64,000 nt of DNA from Leucobacter aridicollis (GTDB lineage Bacteria; Actinomycetota; Actinomycetes; Actinomycetales; Microbacteriaceae), in the NCBI RefSeq assembly GCF_013409595.1, contig NZ_JACCBD010000001.1, positions 3,100,001 through 3,164,000 of the forward strand, in the 5' to 3' direction. The number at the start of each line of letters is the position of its first letter. Positions within the stretch are counted from its first letter, which is position 1. The notes beneath the pieces are model-generated. The model saw nothing but the letters and a program-made list of their open reading frames with translations. It was not told the DNA's origin and did no database searches. Position numbers and translations under genes: made by a program. Shown here one piece after another: positions 7,795 through 15,904 of the stretch.

Positions 7795-9123
7795 ATGTCC
7801 GAAACACAGATCACGCGGGCCAGAGTCGGCCGCGCCTGGTTCACCCTGTTCACGCTCGCGTGGATCGTGCTCTGGACGGCGCAGCTCACGCCGCTGCAGC
7901 TGCTCCTCCCGCTCCAGCTCGACACCCCGGACAACGAGGCTGGGTGGGTGCGGGGAGTCGTGTCGTCGGGCATCGTGCTCGGCGTCGGCGGGCTCGCCGG
8001 CGTGCTCGCCGGCCCGGTCGCCGGTGCGCTGTCAGACAGGCAATCAGGATCGCGGCCCAAGCGCCGCCCCTGGGCGCTCGCCGGGGTGTGGATCGCGGCG
8101 GCCTGTCTGCTCTGCACGGGAGCGAGCACGACCGCGCTCGGGATCGGCGCCGCCTGGGTCGGCGTGTGCATCGGCACCGCCATCGCCTCCGCGGCGTTCG
8201 CGGCGATGATCGCAGACCAGCTCCCGCCCGAGCAGCGCGGCGCGGCGTCGTCCGCGGCGTCGTCGGCGCAGGCCCTCGGCATTGTGCTCGGCGTCGGGGC
8301 CGTTGTGCTGCTCGGGCTGAGCATCGCGGCTGGCTACGTCATGCTCGCGATCGGGGTCGCGGTGATCGGCACGCTCACCGCGATCCTGCTCCCCGATCCG
8401 TCGGGCTCGACCGCCCCTTCGCACGCGATGCCCGCCGGCGCAGCATCGGCGGCGCGCGCTCCAGAGGGGCACCGCTTCGGGTCCATCCGCGACCGCGACT
8501 TCCGGTGGGTGCTCATCGGCAGGCTCGTAGTGAACATCGGAAACGCGCTCGGAACCTCGCTGTTCCTGTTCTTTCTGCTGTATGGCCTCGGCCAGGAACA
8601 CGCCGCCGCCGAGGACAACCTACTCATCGTCGTTGTCGTCTACACCGTGTTCGTCGTCGTGGCATCGGTCGCCGCGGGACTCGTCTCGGACAGGCTGGGC
8701 CGCAGGCGCGGTCTCGCGTTCGCGGCGACGGTCGTGCAGGCGCTGTCTGGGGTGCTGCTCGTCGTCTCGCCGACGTTCGGCACGACGATCGTTGCCGCGG
8801 GCGTGATGGGCGTCGGCTACGGCGCGTTCTCGACGGTTGGCCTCGCGTTCGCGACCGACGTGCTCCCCAGCGAGCGCGACCACGGCCGCGACCTCGGGCT
8901 CGTGAACACCGCGGCGGCCCTCGGTCAGCTCCTCGGCCCCGTGATCGGCGCGCTGCTCGTCGCCCTTGTCGGCGACTTCTGGCTCGTCTTCTCGGTCGCG
9001 GCGGTGCTCTCGGTGGCCGGCGGGGCGCTCACCGTGCTCGCCCGTGAGCGCGCCACGGCCACCGCCACCGCCGCCGCGGCTGTCGACCCCGCGGCCGCCG
9101 CAGGGGGCGGCACTCTGCGCTAA
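7795..9123 (+). CDS. MFS transporter
   Basis: A 442-residue major facilitator with about twelve membrane segments. The loop 2-3 motif reads GALSDRQSGSRPKRRPW, a form shared with sugar or glycoside permease-like facilitators, and the second-half repeat is GLVSDRLGRRRG. Loop 6-7 (about residues 200-230) is Ala/Pro-rich and the C-terminus is an Ala-rich tail. The ATG has AAAGGAT upstream. Its stop overlaps the stop of the convergent small gene by 4 bases. The substrate is unknown. Confidence 0.85.
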   Translation: MSETQITRARVGRAWFTLFTLAWIVLWTAQLTPLQLLLPLQLDTPDNEAGWVRGVVSSGIVLGVGGLAGVLAGPVAGALSDRQSGSRPKRRPWALAGVWIAAACLLCTGASTTALGIGAAWVGVCIGTAIASAAFAAMIADQLPPEQRGAASSAASSAQALGIVLGVGAVVLLGLSIAAGYVMLAIGVAVIGTLTAILLPDPSGSTAPSHAMPAGAASAARAPEGHRFGSIRDRDFRWVLIGRLVVNIGNALGTSLFLFFLLYGLGQEHAAAEDNLLIVVVVYTVFVVVASVAAGLVSDRLGRRRGLAFAATVVQALSGVLLVVSPTFGTTIVAAGVMGVGYGAFSTVGLAFATDVLPSERDHGRDLGLVNTAAALGQLLGPVIGALLVALVGDFWLVFSVAAVLSVAGGALTVLARERATATATAAAAVDPAAAAGGGTLR

Positions 9124-9449
9124 GAGATGAGTTCCCAGCGCTCGCCGCTCAGCTCGCCCGCCGCAATGTCGGTCATGGCGGCGAGCGCCTCGTCGCGGGT
9201 GAGGACGTACTCCCAGGGGTAGTCGATGCCTTGGCCTCCGACAGTCAGGTCGACGGTCTCCTCCTCATCAAAGTCCTCGCGGAGCGTACGCGCGTTCGCA
9301 ATACGCGTCCCGCCGCCCGCCGATGCCGTCACGACGAACCGGTCTGGCCCGCCCCCGAGCATCGCTTCCCATTCGCCCAGCGGCACCGTGAGCAGGGTGT
9401 GCTCTCCACCGTCGAGCGCATCGATGTTCCAGGTCTCAGGCTGCGTCAT
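9120..9449 (-). CDS. Small acidic hypothetical protein, Imm1-like in shape
   Basis: The 109-residue product is strongly acidic. I chose ATG 9449 because the frame upstream of it is Arg-rich shadow sequence. The core has RFVVTASAGGGTRIANA, then GIDYPWEYVLTRDEALAAM and a final GERWELI. A YPxxxVxRxEALAAM helix before a last strand is reminiscent of Imm1-type immunity proteins of toxin systems, but the resemblance is weak and no toxin gene is adjacent. It may be monocistronic: it is divergent from the MFS at 9509 and overlaps the end of the previous MFS. Confidence 0.65.
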   Translation of the reverse strand: MTQPETWNIDALDGGEHTLLTVPLGEWEAMLGGGPDRFVVTASAGGGTRIANARTLREDFDEEETVDLTVGGQGIDYPWEYVLTRDEALAAMTDIAAGELSGERWELIS

Positions 9450-9508
9450 ACCGCCAGTCTCCCTGATTCGGCGGCCGCCCGCACGCCCCGAGCGGGTAGC
9501 ATCAGGGA

Positions 9509-10720
9509 GTGAGTACCCCTTCGAAGCGCCTGCTCTGGCAGTTCGTCGCCGTCTTCCTCGTCGCACTGAACATGCGCATGACGATCGCCGGCGTCGGCCC
9601 GCTGCTGAACGACATCGCGGACAGCCGCGGCGTGAGCGCGGGCACGCTGGGGCTGCTCGCATCGATCCCGCTGCTCACGTGGGCCGCGGTCTCGCCGTTC
9701 GCGCAGACACTCTCGGCGCGGTTCGGCATGGACCGGACGGTGACGCTGTCGCTCGTCGTACTCGCCCTCGGCACGGTCTGGCGTTCACTCGACTTCTCAA
9801 CCGCGAACCTCTGGCTCGGCACCGTGCTCATCGGGGCGGCCCTCGCTGTCGCGAACGTGCTCATGCCCGCGATCGTGAAGCGTGACTTCGGCCCCCGCAC
9901 GCCAGCGGTGATGGGCGTCTACTCAGCGGCGCTCGGGGGCGCGGCCGGCATCGGCACGGCGATCGCGATCCCGGTGTCGCGGGCTGAGGTCGCCGGGCGG
10001 CCGCTCGGGTGGGAGGCCGGGCTGCTGGCTACCGGGCTGACGATCCCGATCGCGCTCCTCGCCTGGATCCTCATCGCCGAGCGCGGCGCCAGGCGCGCCG
10101 CCCGTACCGCGCCCGCGGCTCCCGCCCCCGCGCCGCGCGTCGGCCGCGCGGTCTGGCGCTCGAAGACCGCGTGGCTCCTCGCGTGCTACATGGGCGCGCA
10201 GTCGACGTCGTTCTACATCTTCGCGACCTGGATCGCGCCGATCATGTTCTCCCGCGGCGCGAGCGCGGCGATGACGAGTACGGGCATCACGCTGTTCCAC
10301 ATCTGCGGCATGCTCGGCTCCCTGCTGGCGCCACTGCTGCTCCGCTTCGACGGGAGATCGCTGCTGCAGGTCGCGCTCCCCGTGATCCAGCTCGTCGGCG
10401 TCGTCGGGCTCGTCCTCGCGCCCGGCGCGACGTTCGTGTGGATCGTCGCCCTCGGCCTCTGCTGCGGCGCGGCGCTCAGCGTGTCGCTCACGCTCATCGC
10501 GCAGCGCTCACCCGACGCGCACACCGCCGCGGCGGTGTCGGGAATGTCGCAGGCCGTCGGCTACAGCATCGCCGCGCTCGGCCCCGTGCTGTTTGGCTGG
10601 GCGCACGACCTCAGTGGCGGCTGGACGCTACCGCTCGTCGTGTCGGTGGCGGCGCTCACGCTGCACGTCAGCGCCGGCTGGATCCTCCGCGACGGGCGGA
10701 CCGTGCGGCTCGCGAACTAG
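9509..10720 (+). CDS. CynX/NimT-family MFS transporter
   Basis: The 403-residue membrane protein begins RLLWQFVAVFLVALNMRMTIAGVGPLL, the typical opening of the CynX/NimT (cyanate or 2-nitroimidazole transporter) branch, where NxR in helix 1 is conserved. The middle has LMPAIVKRDF, also typical. The GTG start at 9509 is the first start after the divergent gene, with only a weak GGGA ribosome site. A strong bidirectional terminator follows at 10744-10778. The substrate is unknown. Confidence 0.85.
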   Translation: MSTPSKRLLWQFVAVFLVALNMRMTIAGVGPLLNDIADSRGVSAGTLGLLASIPLLTWAAVSPFAQTLSARFGMDRTVTLSLVVLALGTVWRSLDFSTANLWLGTVLIGAALAVANVLMPAIVKRDFGPRTPAVMGVYSAALGGAAGIGTAIAIPVSRAEVAGRPLGWEAGLLATGLTIPIALLAWILIAERGARRAARTAPAAPAPAPRVGRAVWRSKTAWLLACYMGAQSTSFYIFATWIAPIMFSRGASAAMTSTGITLFHICGMLGSLLAPLLLRFDGRSLLQVALPVIQLVGVVGLVLAPGATFVWIVALGLCCGAALSVSLTLIAQRSPDAHTAAAVSGMSQAVGYSIAALGPVLFGWAHDLSGGWTLPLVVSVAALTLHVSAGWILRDGRTVRLAN

Positions 10721-10743
10721 CCGCCCTCCGGGGAGATACGAGC

Positions 10744-10778
10744 GCGGGGCGGGCGTCCGGTCTGGACGCCCGCCCCGC
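10744..10778. terminator. Bidirectional terminator hairpin
   Basis: A perfect 15-bp GC-rich stem (10744-10758 with 10764-10778, starting gcggggcgggc) encloses a 5-base loop. It lies between the convergent CynX-type MFS and thiolase genes, 24 bases after one stop and 21 bases from the other. Confidence 0.85.
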
Positions 10779-10798
10779 TCACGCGATACCCGCTGGTG

Positions 10799-11968
10799 TT
10801 ACAGCGCGCGGAGCACAACCGCCGAGCCCTGGCCGCCGCCGCCGCAGATGCCGACCGCGCCGAGGGATCCTGAGCCCGCCTCGGCGAGCTGGCGCGCGAG
10901 CGTCCCGACGATGCGGGCGCCCGAGGCGCCGATCGGGTGGCCGAGCGCGATCGCGCCGCCGTGCTGGTTCACGATCGCGGGGTCGATGCCGAGCTCGCGG
11001 GTCGACTGGATGCCGACGGCCGCGAACGCCTCGTTGATCTCGACGGCGGCGAGCTCGCTCGCCTCGTGGCCAGCCTTCGCGAGCGCCGCCGCGATCGCGC
11101 GCGACGGCTGCGAGTGCAGCTGCGAGTCGGGGCCGGCGACGAACGCGGTGGCCTCGACGCTCGCGATGGGCTTCAGACCGAGCCGTTCGGCAGCCGCCTC
11201 GCTCACGAGGACGAGGGCCGCCGCGCCGTCGGTGATCTGCGAGGCGTTGCCCGCGGTGATCGTGCCGTCCTTCGCGAACGCGGGCCGCAGCCCCGCGAGG
11301 CCCTCAGCGGTCGTGTCGGCGCGGACGCCGTCATCGGCCGAGACCACGGTCTCGCCGCGGCGGGTCTTGACGGTGTAGGGCGCGATCTCGGCCGCGAGGA
11401 AGTCGGCCGAGGCCGCGGCGCGCTGGTGCGACGCAGCCGCGAACGCGTCCTGCTCCTCACGGGTGAGCTGCAGCGGCGCGTTGCCTGTTTCCGTGAGCGC
11501 GCCCATCGCGACCTGGTCGAAGGCGTCGGTGAGGCCGTCGTGGTCGACGGTGTCGATGAGGGTCGCCGGACCGTACTTGGTGCCCGCGCGCAGCGGCATC
11601 ACGTGCGGCGCGAGGGTCATCGACTCCTGGCCGACGGCGAGCACAACGTCGGCTTCACCCGAGTTGATGAGCCGCACGGCCTGCGAGACGGCTTCGGTGC
11701 CCGACAGGCACACGGCGTTCAGGGTGATCGCTGGCACGCCCATCGGCACCCCGGCGGCGACGGCGGTCTGCCGCGCCGGGTTCTGGCCGGCGCCGCCCTG
11801 CAGCACCTGCCCGGCTACGACAGTGTCGACCGTGTCGGCAGCGACGCCGGCGCGCTCAAGCGCGGCCTTCGCCGCGTGCGCTCCAAGCGCGACCGCCGTC
11901 TCCCCGGCGAACTGCCCGGTAAACTTCGTGAACGGCGTACGTGCGTAGCCCGCGATGAGTGCGGTCAT
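10799..11968 (-). CDS. Acetyl-CoA acetyltransferase (thiolase)
   Basis: The enzyme condenses two acetyl-CoA units or cleaves 3-ketoacyl-CoA. The 389-residue protein has all catalytic elements: the nucleophile Cys in LNAVCLSGTEAV (about residue 88), the His in NQHGGAIALGHPIGASGARI, and the C-terminal Cys in GICGGGGQG. Length and motifs fit a biosynthetic-type (class II) thiolase. It stands alone between a terminator and a 243-base divergent promoter region, so its metabolic partner is not visible. Confidence 0.93.
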   Translation of the reverse strand: MTALIAGYARTPFTKFTGQFAGETAVALGAHAAKAALERAGVAADTVDTVVAGQVLQGGAGQNPARQTAVAAGVPMGVPAITLNAVCLSGTEAVSQAVRLINSGEADVVLAVGQESMTLAPHVMPLRAGTKYGPATLIDTVDHDGLTDAFDQVAMGALTETGNAPLQLTREEQDAFAAASHQRAAASADFLAAEIAPYTVKTRRGETVVSADDGVRADTTAEGLAGLRPAFAKDGTITAGNASQITDGAAALVLVSEAAAERLGLKPIASVEATAFVAGPDSQLHSQPSRAIAAALAKAGHEASELAAVEINEAFAAVGIQSTRELGIDPAIVNQHGGAIALGHPIGASGARIVGTLARQLAEAGSGSLGAVGICGGGGQGSAVVLRAL

Positions 11969-12211
11969 GGAAATCCTCCTCGATTACGACGGTCGTCTCT
12001 CTCCCCTCATTGTGCCCGGTCTTGCCTGAAGATGCACGCATTCCTTGCCCAGGGAAGGCCAGCGGCACTGGGCAAAAGTGGCACGCTCGCGCCGGTTTGT
12101 CCTGGCCCACATTCGTGCCGCTCGAAGGCTAGGCTATTCGACATGCGAACGACCCGGCCGGCACTCTGGTCGCGGCCCGAGCGCCCCGCCACACTCCCCG
12201 GATAGCGAGCT

Positions 12212-13432
12212 ATGCCCACGCCACACCCCACACGCGCCACCCGCATGCGCCGCGTCTCGCTCACCCTGCTCGCCGTCGTCGTCGCGCTCTGCGGGGGCTA
12301 TGTCGCGGCCTGCGCGCTCGTTCCGGTTCCCGCGCCGACGGTGCAGCTCGAGGCCGAGTCGCCGCGGGTGTTCTCCGTCGACGAGTCGCAGGTGCAGGAC
12401 GCCGTCGACGGCTACGGCCGGCCGAGCGCGGTCGGGTGGCTCGACGGCGAGGAGGTGTGGGCGAACGACGACGAGGCGCATCCGCTCGCGAGCATCACGA
12501 AGCTCGTCACCGTGCTCGTCGGGCAGGAAGCGGAGCCGCTCGCGCCGGGAGCGGACGGCCCCACGCACACGTGGAGCGCCGCCGACACCGAGATCCAGGC
12601 CGCGCTGCAGGAGATCGATGGGATCGCATTCCCCATCCCCGAGGGCACCGAGGTCACCCGCAAACAAATGCTGTCGCTCGCGCTCATCCCGTCCGCGAAC
12701 GACTTCGCGACGGCGTACGCGCACTCGGTGTTCGGCGACAACGCCGGGTTCGTCGCGGCGGTCTCCGACTGGGCGGAGCGCCAGGGGCTCGACTCGCTCG
12801 TGGTTCGCGAGCCGAGCGGCATGGACGACGGCAACGTCGCGAGCGCCGCCGACGTCGTCAGGATCGCGCGGCTCGCACTCGCCGACCCTGTGCTCGCCGA
12901 GATCGTCTCGACCGAGCGGGTGACGATGCCGTGGGGCATCGGCGAGGTCGAGAACACGAACCCGCTGCTCGGCGCGATGACCGGCGCAGTCGGGGTGAAG
13001 ACGGGCCACACCGACGTCGCCGGGTACAACCTCGCGGCCGCCGCCACGGGATCGTTCGCCGACCGCGAGCTCACCCGGATCGCGGTCGTGCTCGGCCGCG
13101 ACAGTCAGGAGGGCCGCGCGCGAGACGCCCGCGCCCTGCTGAACCAACTCGGAGATGCGCCGGAGCGCCTGGCGGTCGCAAGCGCCGGCGAGCACCTCGG
13201 ACAGATCACCTCCATCGACGGGCAGCTCATCGAGCTCAGCGCGGACGAGACCGTCGACGCCGTGCTCGTGCCGGGCGAGGAGCTCACCCGCAGCATCGAC
13301 GCGGCCGCCGCGGACATCACCCTCACCGGTCCCGCCGGCGAGCAGAGCGTCGCCGTGCATCGCGACGGGTCGATCGAGGATCCCACGCTGCTCTGGCGCC
13401 TCACGCACCCGCGCGAGCTGTTCCTCAGGTAG
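12212..13432 (+). CDS. Serine-type D-alanyl-D-alanine carboxypeptidase
   Basis: A penicillin-binding-protein-type peptidase (S11) that trims the terminal D-Ala from cell-wall peptides outside the membrane. A single N-terminal membrane segment lies at about residues 13-37. The catalytic triad motifs are S94-I-T-K97, S161-A-N and K263-T-G, spaced as in class C low-molecular-weight PBPs. About 120 residues follow KTG, enough for a beta-rich C-terminal domain. ATG 12212 is used; a second ATG at 12245 would also keep the membrane anchor. Its 3' end overlaps the convergent FUSC gene by 8 bases. Confidence 0.9.
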   Translation: MPTPHPTRATRMRRVSLTLLAVVVALCGGYVAACALVPVPAPTVQLEAESPRVFSVDESQVQDAVDGYGRPSAVGWLDGEEVWANDDEAHPLASITKLVTVLVGQEAEPLAPGADGPTHTWSAADTEIQAALQEIDGIAFPIPEGTEVTRKQMLSLALIPSANDFATAYAHSVFGDNAGFVAAVSDWAERQGLDSLVVREPSGMDDGNVASAADVVRIARLALADPVLAEIVSTERVTMPWGIGEVENTNPLLGAMTGAVGVKTGHTDVAGYNLAAAATGSFADRELTRIAVVLGRDSQEGRARDARALLNQLGDAPERLAVASAGEHLGQITSIDGQLIELSADETVDAVLVPGEELTRSIDAAAADITLTGPAGEQSVAVHRDGSIEDPTLLWRLTHPRELFLR

Positions 13433-14486
13433 CGCGGCGCTCGCGGAGCAGCCCCGAGGCCATCGCGAGAGCCGACCCGAACGCGGTGTCGACGAAGCGT
13501 TCGACGGCGGCCGCGGCGTGGTCGGCGCTGCCGGTCGCGGCGCCCACGATGAACAGCACGAGCGGCGTGATGAAGATCAGCGCGAGGCCGTAGTTGCGCA
13601 CGACGACGAGCTCGATCACGAACTGCAGCGCGGGCAGGAGCAGCACAAACGCCCACGGCACGTCGGCGAGTGGGGCAATCACGAGGTAGACGGCCGCGCC
13701 GACGAGAGTACCGAGGGTGCGGTGCAGTCCGCGGGCGAACGAGTGATTCGGCACGGTACTCAGGCCGATGACGGCGACGCCAGCGGCGACCGTCCAGTAC
13801 GCGCGCGCGGGATCGAGCCAGAGCACGCTCACCGCCGTACCGATCGCGGCCACGAGGAAGACGCGCAGCACCAGGAACCACTCCCCGCGCCCGAGCCACG
13901 GGCCGGGCAGGATCTCGCGCAGCGGGCGCGGATGCACCCGTCGCTCGGCGGCCCGCGCGAGCGGGGTGAGGGCGACAATGTAGGAGAACGCGAGGCCGCA
14001 GCTGAGCGCGGCGAGCAGCCCGAGCGGTTCGACGGCCCGCGCGCCGTCGCGCACGGCCGTGATCTGGCCGGCGAGCCCGTACACGAGCACGAAGAAGACC
14101 GGGCCCGGCGGGCCGACGCGGTACGCGAACGCGAACGTGCTCGCGAGCACCGCGACGACGACGAGGCCCGTCGCACTCAGCCACGGCACCGGCGCCACCA
14201 GGGCCCCGGCGCCGGCGCACGCGAGCAGCACTGCCCCGATCACCGGGAGCGCCCGCGCCCGCTCGGTCGCCGGGCTGCCAGCAAAGAACAGCGCGAGGAA
14301 GGCGCCGGCGCTCACCTGCAGGCCGAGGTCCGGCCGGCCGAGGAGCGTGAGCAGCGCGAGCGGAACGCCCATCGACAGTGCGGCGCGCAGCGCGATCCAG
14401 TGCCGCCGTCCCGGGCCGGGCGCGAGCACCACGAGGCTGCGGAGCGCGTCGACAAGGACCTGCCATGCGCCGCGCGGCTCGCCCAT
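13425..14486 (-). CDS. FUSC family membrane protein
   Basis: The 353-residue protein has two sets of closely spaced hydrophobic helices separated by a charged stretch (RRVHPRPLREILPGPWLGRGEW). The second set includes GLSTVPNHSFARGLHRTLGTLVGA, a segment typical of the fusaric acid resistance/aromatic acid exporter fold. A role in efflux of aromatic acids is the usual suggestion for the family but is unproven here. It overlaps the end of the carboxypeptidase gene and is followed upstream by a 147-base gap. Confidence 0.8.
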   Translation of the reverse strand: MGEPRGAWQVLVDALRSLVVLAPGPGRRHWIALRAALSMGVPLALLTLLGRPDLGLQVSAGAFLALFFAGSPATERARALPVIGAVLLACAGAGALVAPVPWLSATGLVVVAVLASTFAFAYRVGPPGPVFFVLVYGLAGQITAVRDGARAVEPLGLLAALSCGLAFSYIVALTPLARAAERRVHPRPLREILPGPWLGRGEWFLVLRVFLVAAIGTAVSVLWLDPARAYWTVAAGVAVIGLSTVPNHSFARGLHRTLGTLVGAAVYLVIAPLADVPWAFVLLLPALQFVIELVVVRNYGLALIFITPLVLFIVGAATGSADHAAAAVERFVDTAFGSALAMASGLLRERRAT

Positions 14487-14549
14487 TCGTCCCTCTCAGA
14501 AGTGTCCGCCGCGGGCGCATGCGCGGCCGAACAGTGCTGAAACGCGGAA

Positions 14550-14622
14550 GCGGCCCGGCGCCCGAGGTCTCTCCCCTCAGTCTAGCCGGGCCGCATCACG
14601 CTGGCCGAGCGTGCACTCGGCC
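14550..14622 (-). terminator. Probable terminator hairpins downstream of the M20 operon
   Basis: Two stems lie just beyond the M20 stop at 14634: a 7-bp stem 14603-14609/14616-14622 with a 6-base loop, and a 10-bp repeat GCGGCCCGGC 14550-14559 with its complement at 14585-14594. They separate the M20 operon from the FUSC gene on the same strand. Confidence 0.55.
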
Positions 14623-14633
14623 GGACGCTCAGG

Positions 14634-15884
14634 TCAGTCGACGAGCGCGCCCGCGGCGAGCCTGCCGATCACTCCCGTGAGGTGGTCGACGCCGGCGACG
14701 AGGTCTTCGTCGCGGGTGTACTCGTTGAGGTTGTGCGAGACGCCGTCGACGCTCGGCACGAACAGCATCACGGTCGGCACGCGATCCTTCATGTTCGTCG
14801 AATCGTGCCCGGCGACTGTCATCACGCGGTCGTGCGTGAGCCCGAGCTCCTCCGCGACCTCGCGGGCGAGCGCCACGCCGTCCTCGGGGTACGGGTTCTG
14901 GTCCCAGCTGTGCTCGGCGACGATCTCGATCTCGACGCGATCCTCGCGCTGCACGCGCTCGATGACGGCCATGAGCCGCTCGTGCGCGGCGCGGATGACC
15001 TCGGCGCTCGGCGATCGGAGGTCGAGCAGCAGCCGCACGTCGCTCGCAACGACGACGGGCGAGTTCGGATACACCGTGAGCTCGCCGCAGGCGGTGTGCA
15101 GCGCCTCGGGCTCGAACTCGTCGACGAGCTCGCGCGCGGCGACGACGAGGCGTGCCGCTCCGAGCAGCGCATCGCGGCGGTCGGCCATGAGCGTCGAGCC
15201 CGAATGCGCCTGTTCGCCCTTCACGCGGAAGTCGTACTTGTGGGCGGCCCAGGTGGCGTTCACGAGACCGATGGTGACCCCGTCCTCCTCCATGCTGCGG
15301 CCCTGCTGCACGTGGATCTCCGCGTACGAGGCGACGTCGAGGCCCGCGAGGTCGCCGCGCTCCCCGATCGCGTCGAGCGCGTCGCGCACCGTGATCCCCG
15401 CCGGATCCTCGGTCGCGAGCGCCTCCTCGAGCGCGAGCTTGTCGGTGAAGACGCTCGAGCCCATCATCGAGGGCTTGAAGCGCGATCCCTCCTCATTGAA
15501 CCAGTTCACGACCGCGAGGTTGAACTTCGCCTGCTCGGGGTGTGCGCGCAGCTCGTCCGCGACGCGGAAGCAGGCGTGGGCGGAGGCCATCACGCCGTAC
15601 GCGCCGTCGAAGCGGCCCGCGGTCGGCTGCGAGTCCATGTGGGAACCCGTCAGCACGTACGGCGCCCCCGGCACGAGCTCGAGAAGCCCGAACTGGTTGC
15701 CGATCGCGTCGCGCCGCACGGTGAAGCCGCCCGACTCGAGCAGCTCGGCGAACCACTTGCGCTGCTCGCCGTCGGCGGCGCTCGCGGCCTGTCGCTCGAC
15801 GCCGTTCGTGCCCTCGACCGCGCCGAAGCGCGAGTGGATCGCCCAGTCGGCGAGGAACGACTCGCTTGCAGTCTGTTCAGTCAC
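14634..15884 (-). CDS. M20-family Zn-dependent amidohydrolase (allantoate amidohydrolase / N-carbamoyl-amino acid hydrolase type)
   Basis: The 416-residue enzyme has the two-metal motifs GSHMDSQPTAGRFDGAYGV and NEEGSRF of the AllC/HyuC (ureidase) group, which hydrolyses allantoate, ureidoglycolate, N-carbamoyl-L-amino acids or beta-ureidopropionate. Later conserved parts are GLVNATWAAHKYDFRVKGEQAHSG (broken here only by Asn) and AGHDSTNM. The GTG start at 15884 has AAAGGA upstream. It is the last gene of the MHS-RidA-RraA-ThDP operon, 20 bases after the ThDP enzyme, so it probably opens a ureido or amide substrate taken up by the MHS transporter. Confidence 0.88.
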   Translation of the reverse strand: MTEQTASESFLADWAIHSRFGAVEGTNGVERQAASAADGEQRKWFAELLESGGFTVRRDAIGNQFGLLELVPGAPYVLTGSHMDSQPTAGRFDGAYGVMASAHACFRVADELRAHPEQAKFNLAVVNWFNEEGSRFKPSMMGSSVFTDKLALEEALATEDPAGITVRDALDAIGERGDLAGLDVASYAEIHVQQGRSMEEDGVTIGLVNATWAAHKYDFRVKGEQAHSGSTLMADRRDALLGAARLVVAARELVDEFEPEALHTACGELTVYPNSPVVVASDVRLLLDLRSPSAEVIRAAHERLMAVIERVQREDRVEIEIVAEHSWDQNPYPEDGVALAREVAEELGLTHDRVMTVAGHDSTNMKDRVPTVMLFVPSVDGVSHNLNEYTRDEDLVAGVDHLTGVIGRLAAGALVD

Positions 15885-15904
15885 TGTCTGTCCTTTCGAA
15901 TCGC

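Noticed and set aside
12045-12075. Inverted repeat ttgcccag/ctgggcaa upstream of the carboxypeptidase
   Set aside because: Only 8 bp with a 15-base loop in a GC-rich divergent region; it could occur by chance.
13155-14540. A 461-codon plus-strand frame over the FUSC gene
   Set aside because: It is antisense to a real membrane protein and is rich in Arg, Glu and His as GC shadows usually are.
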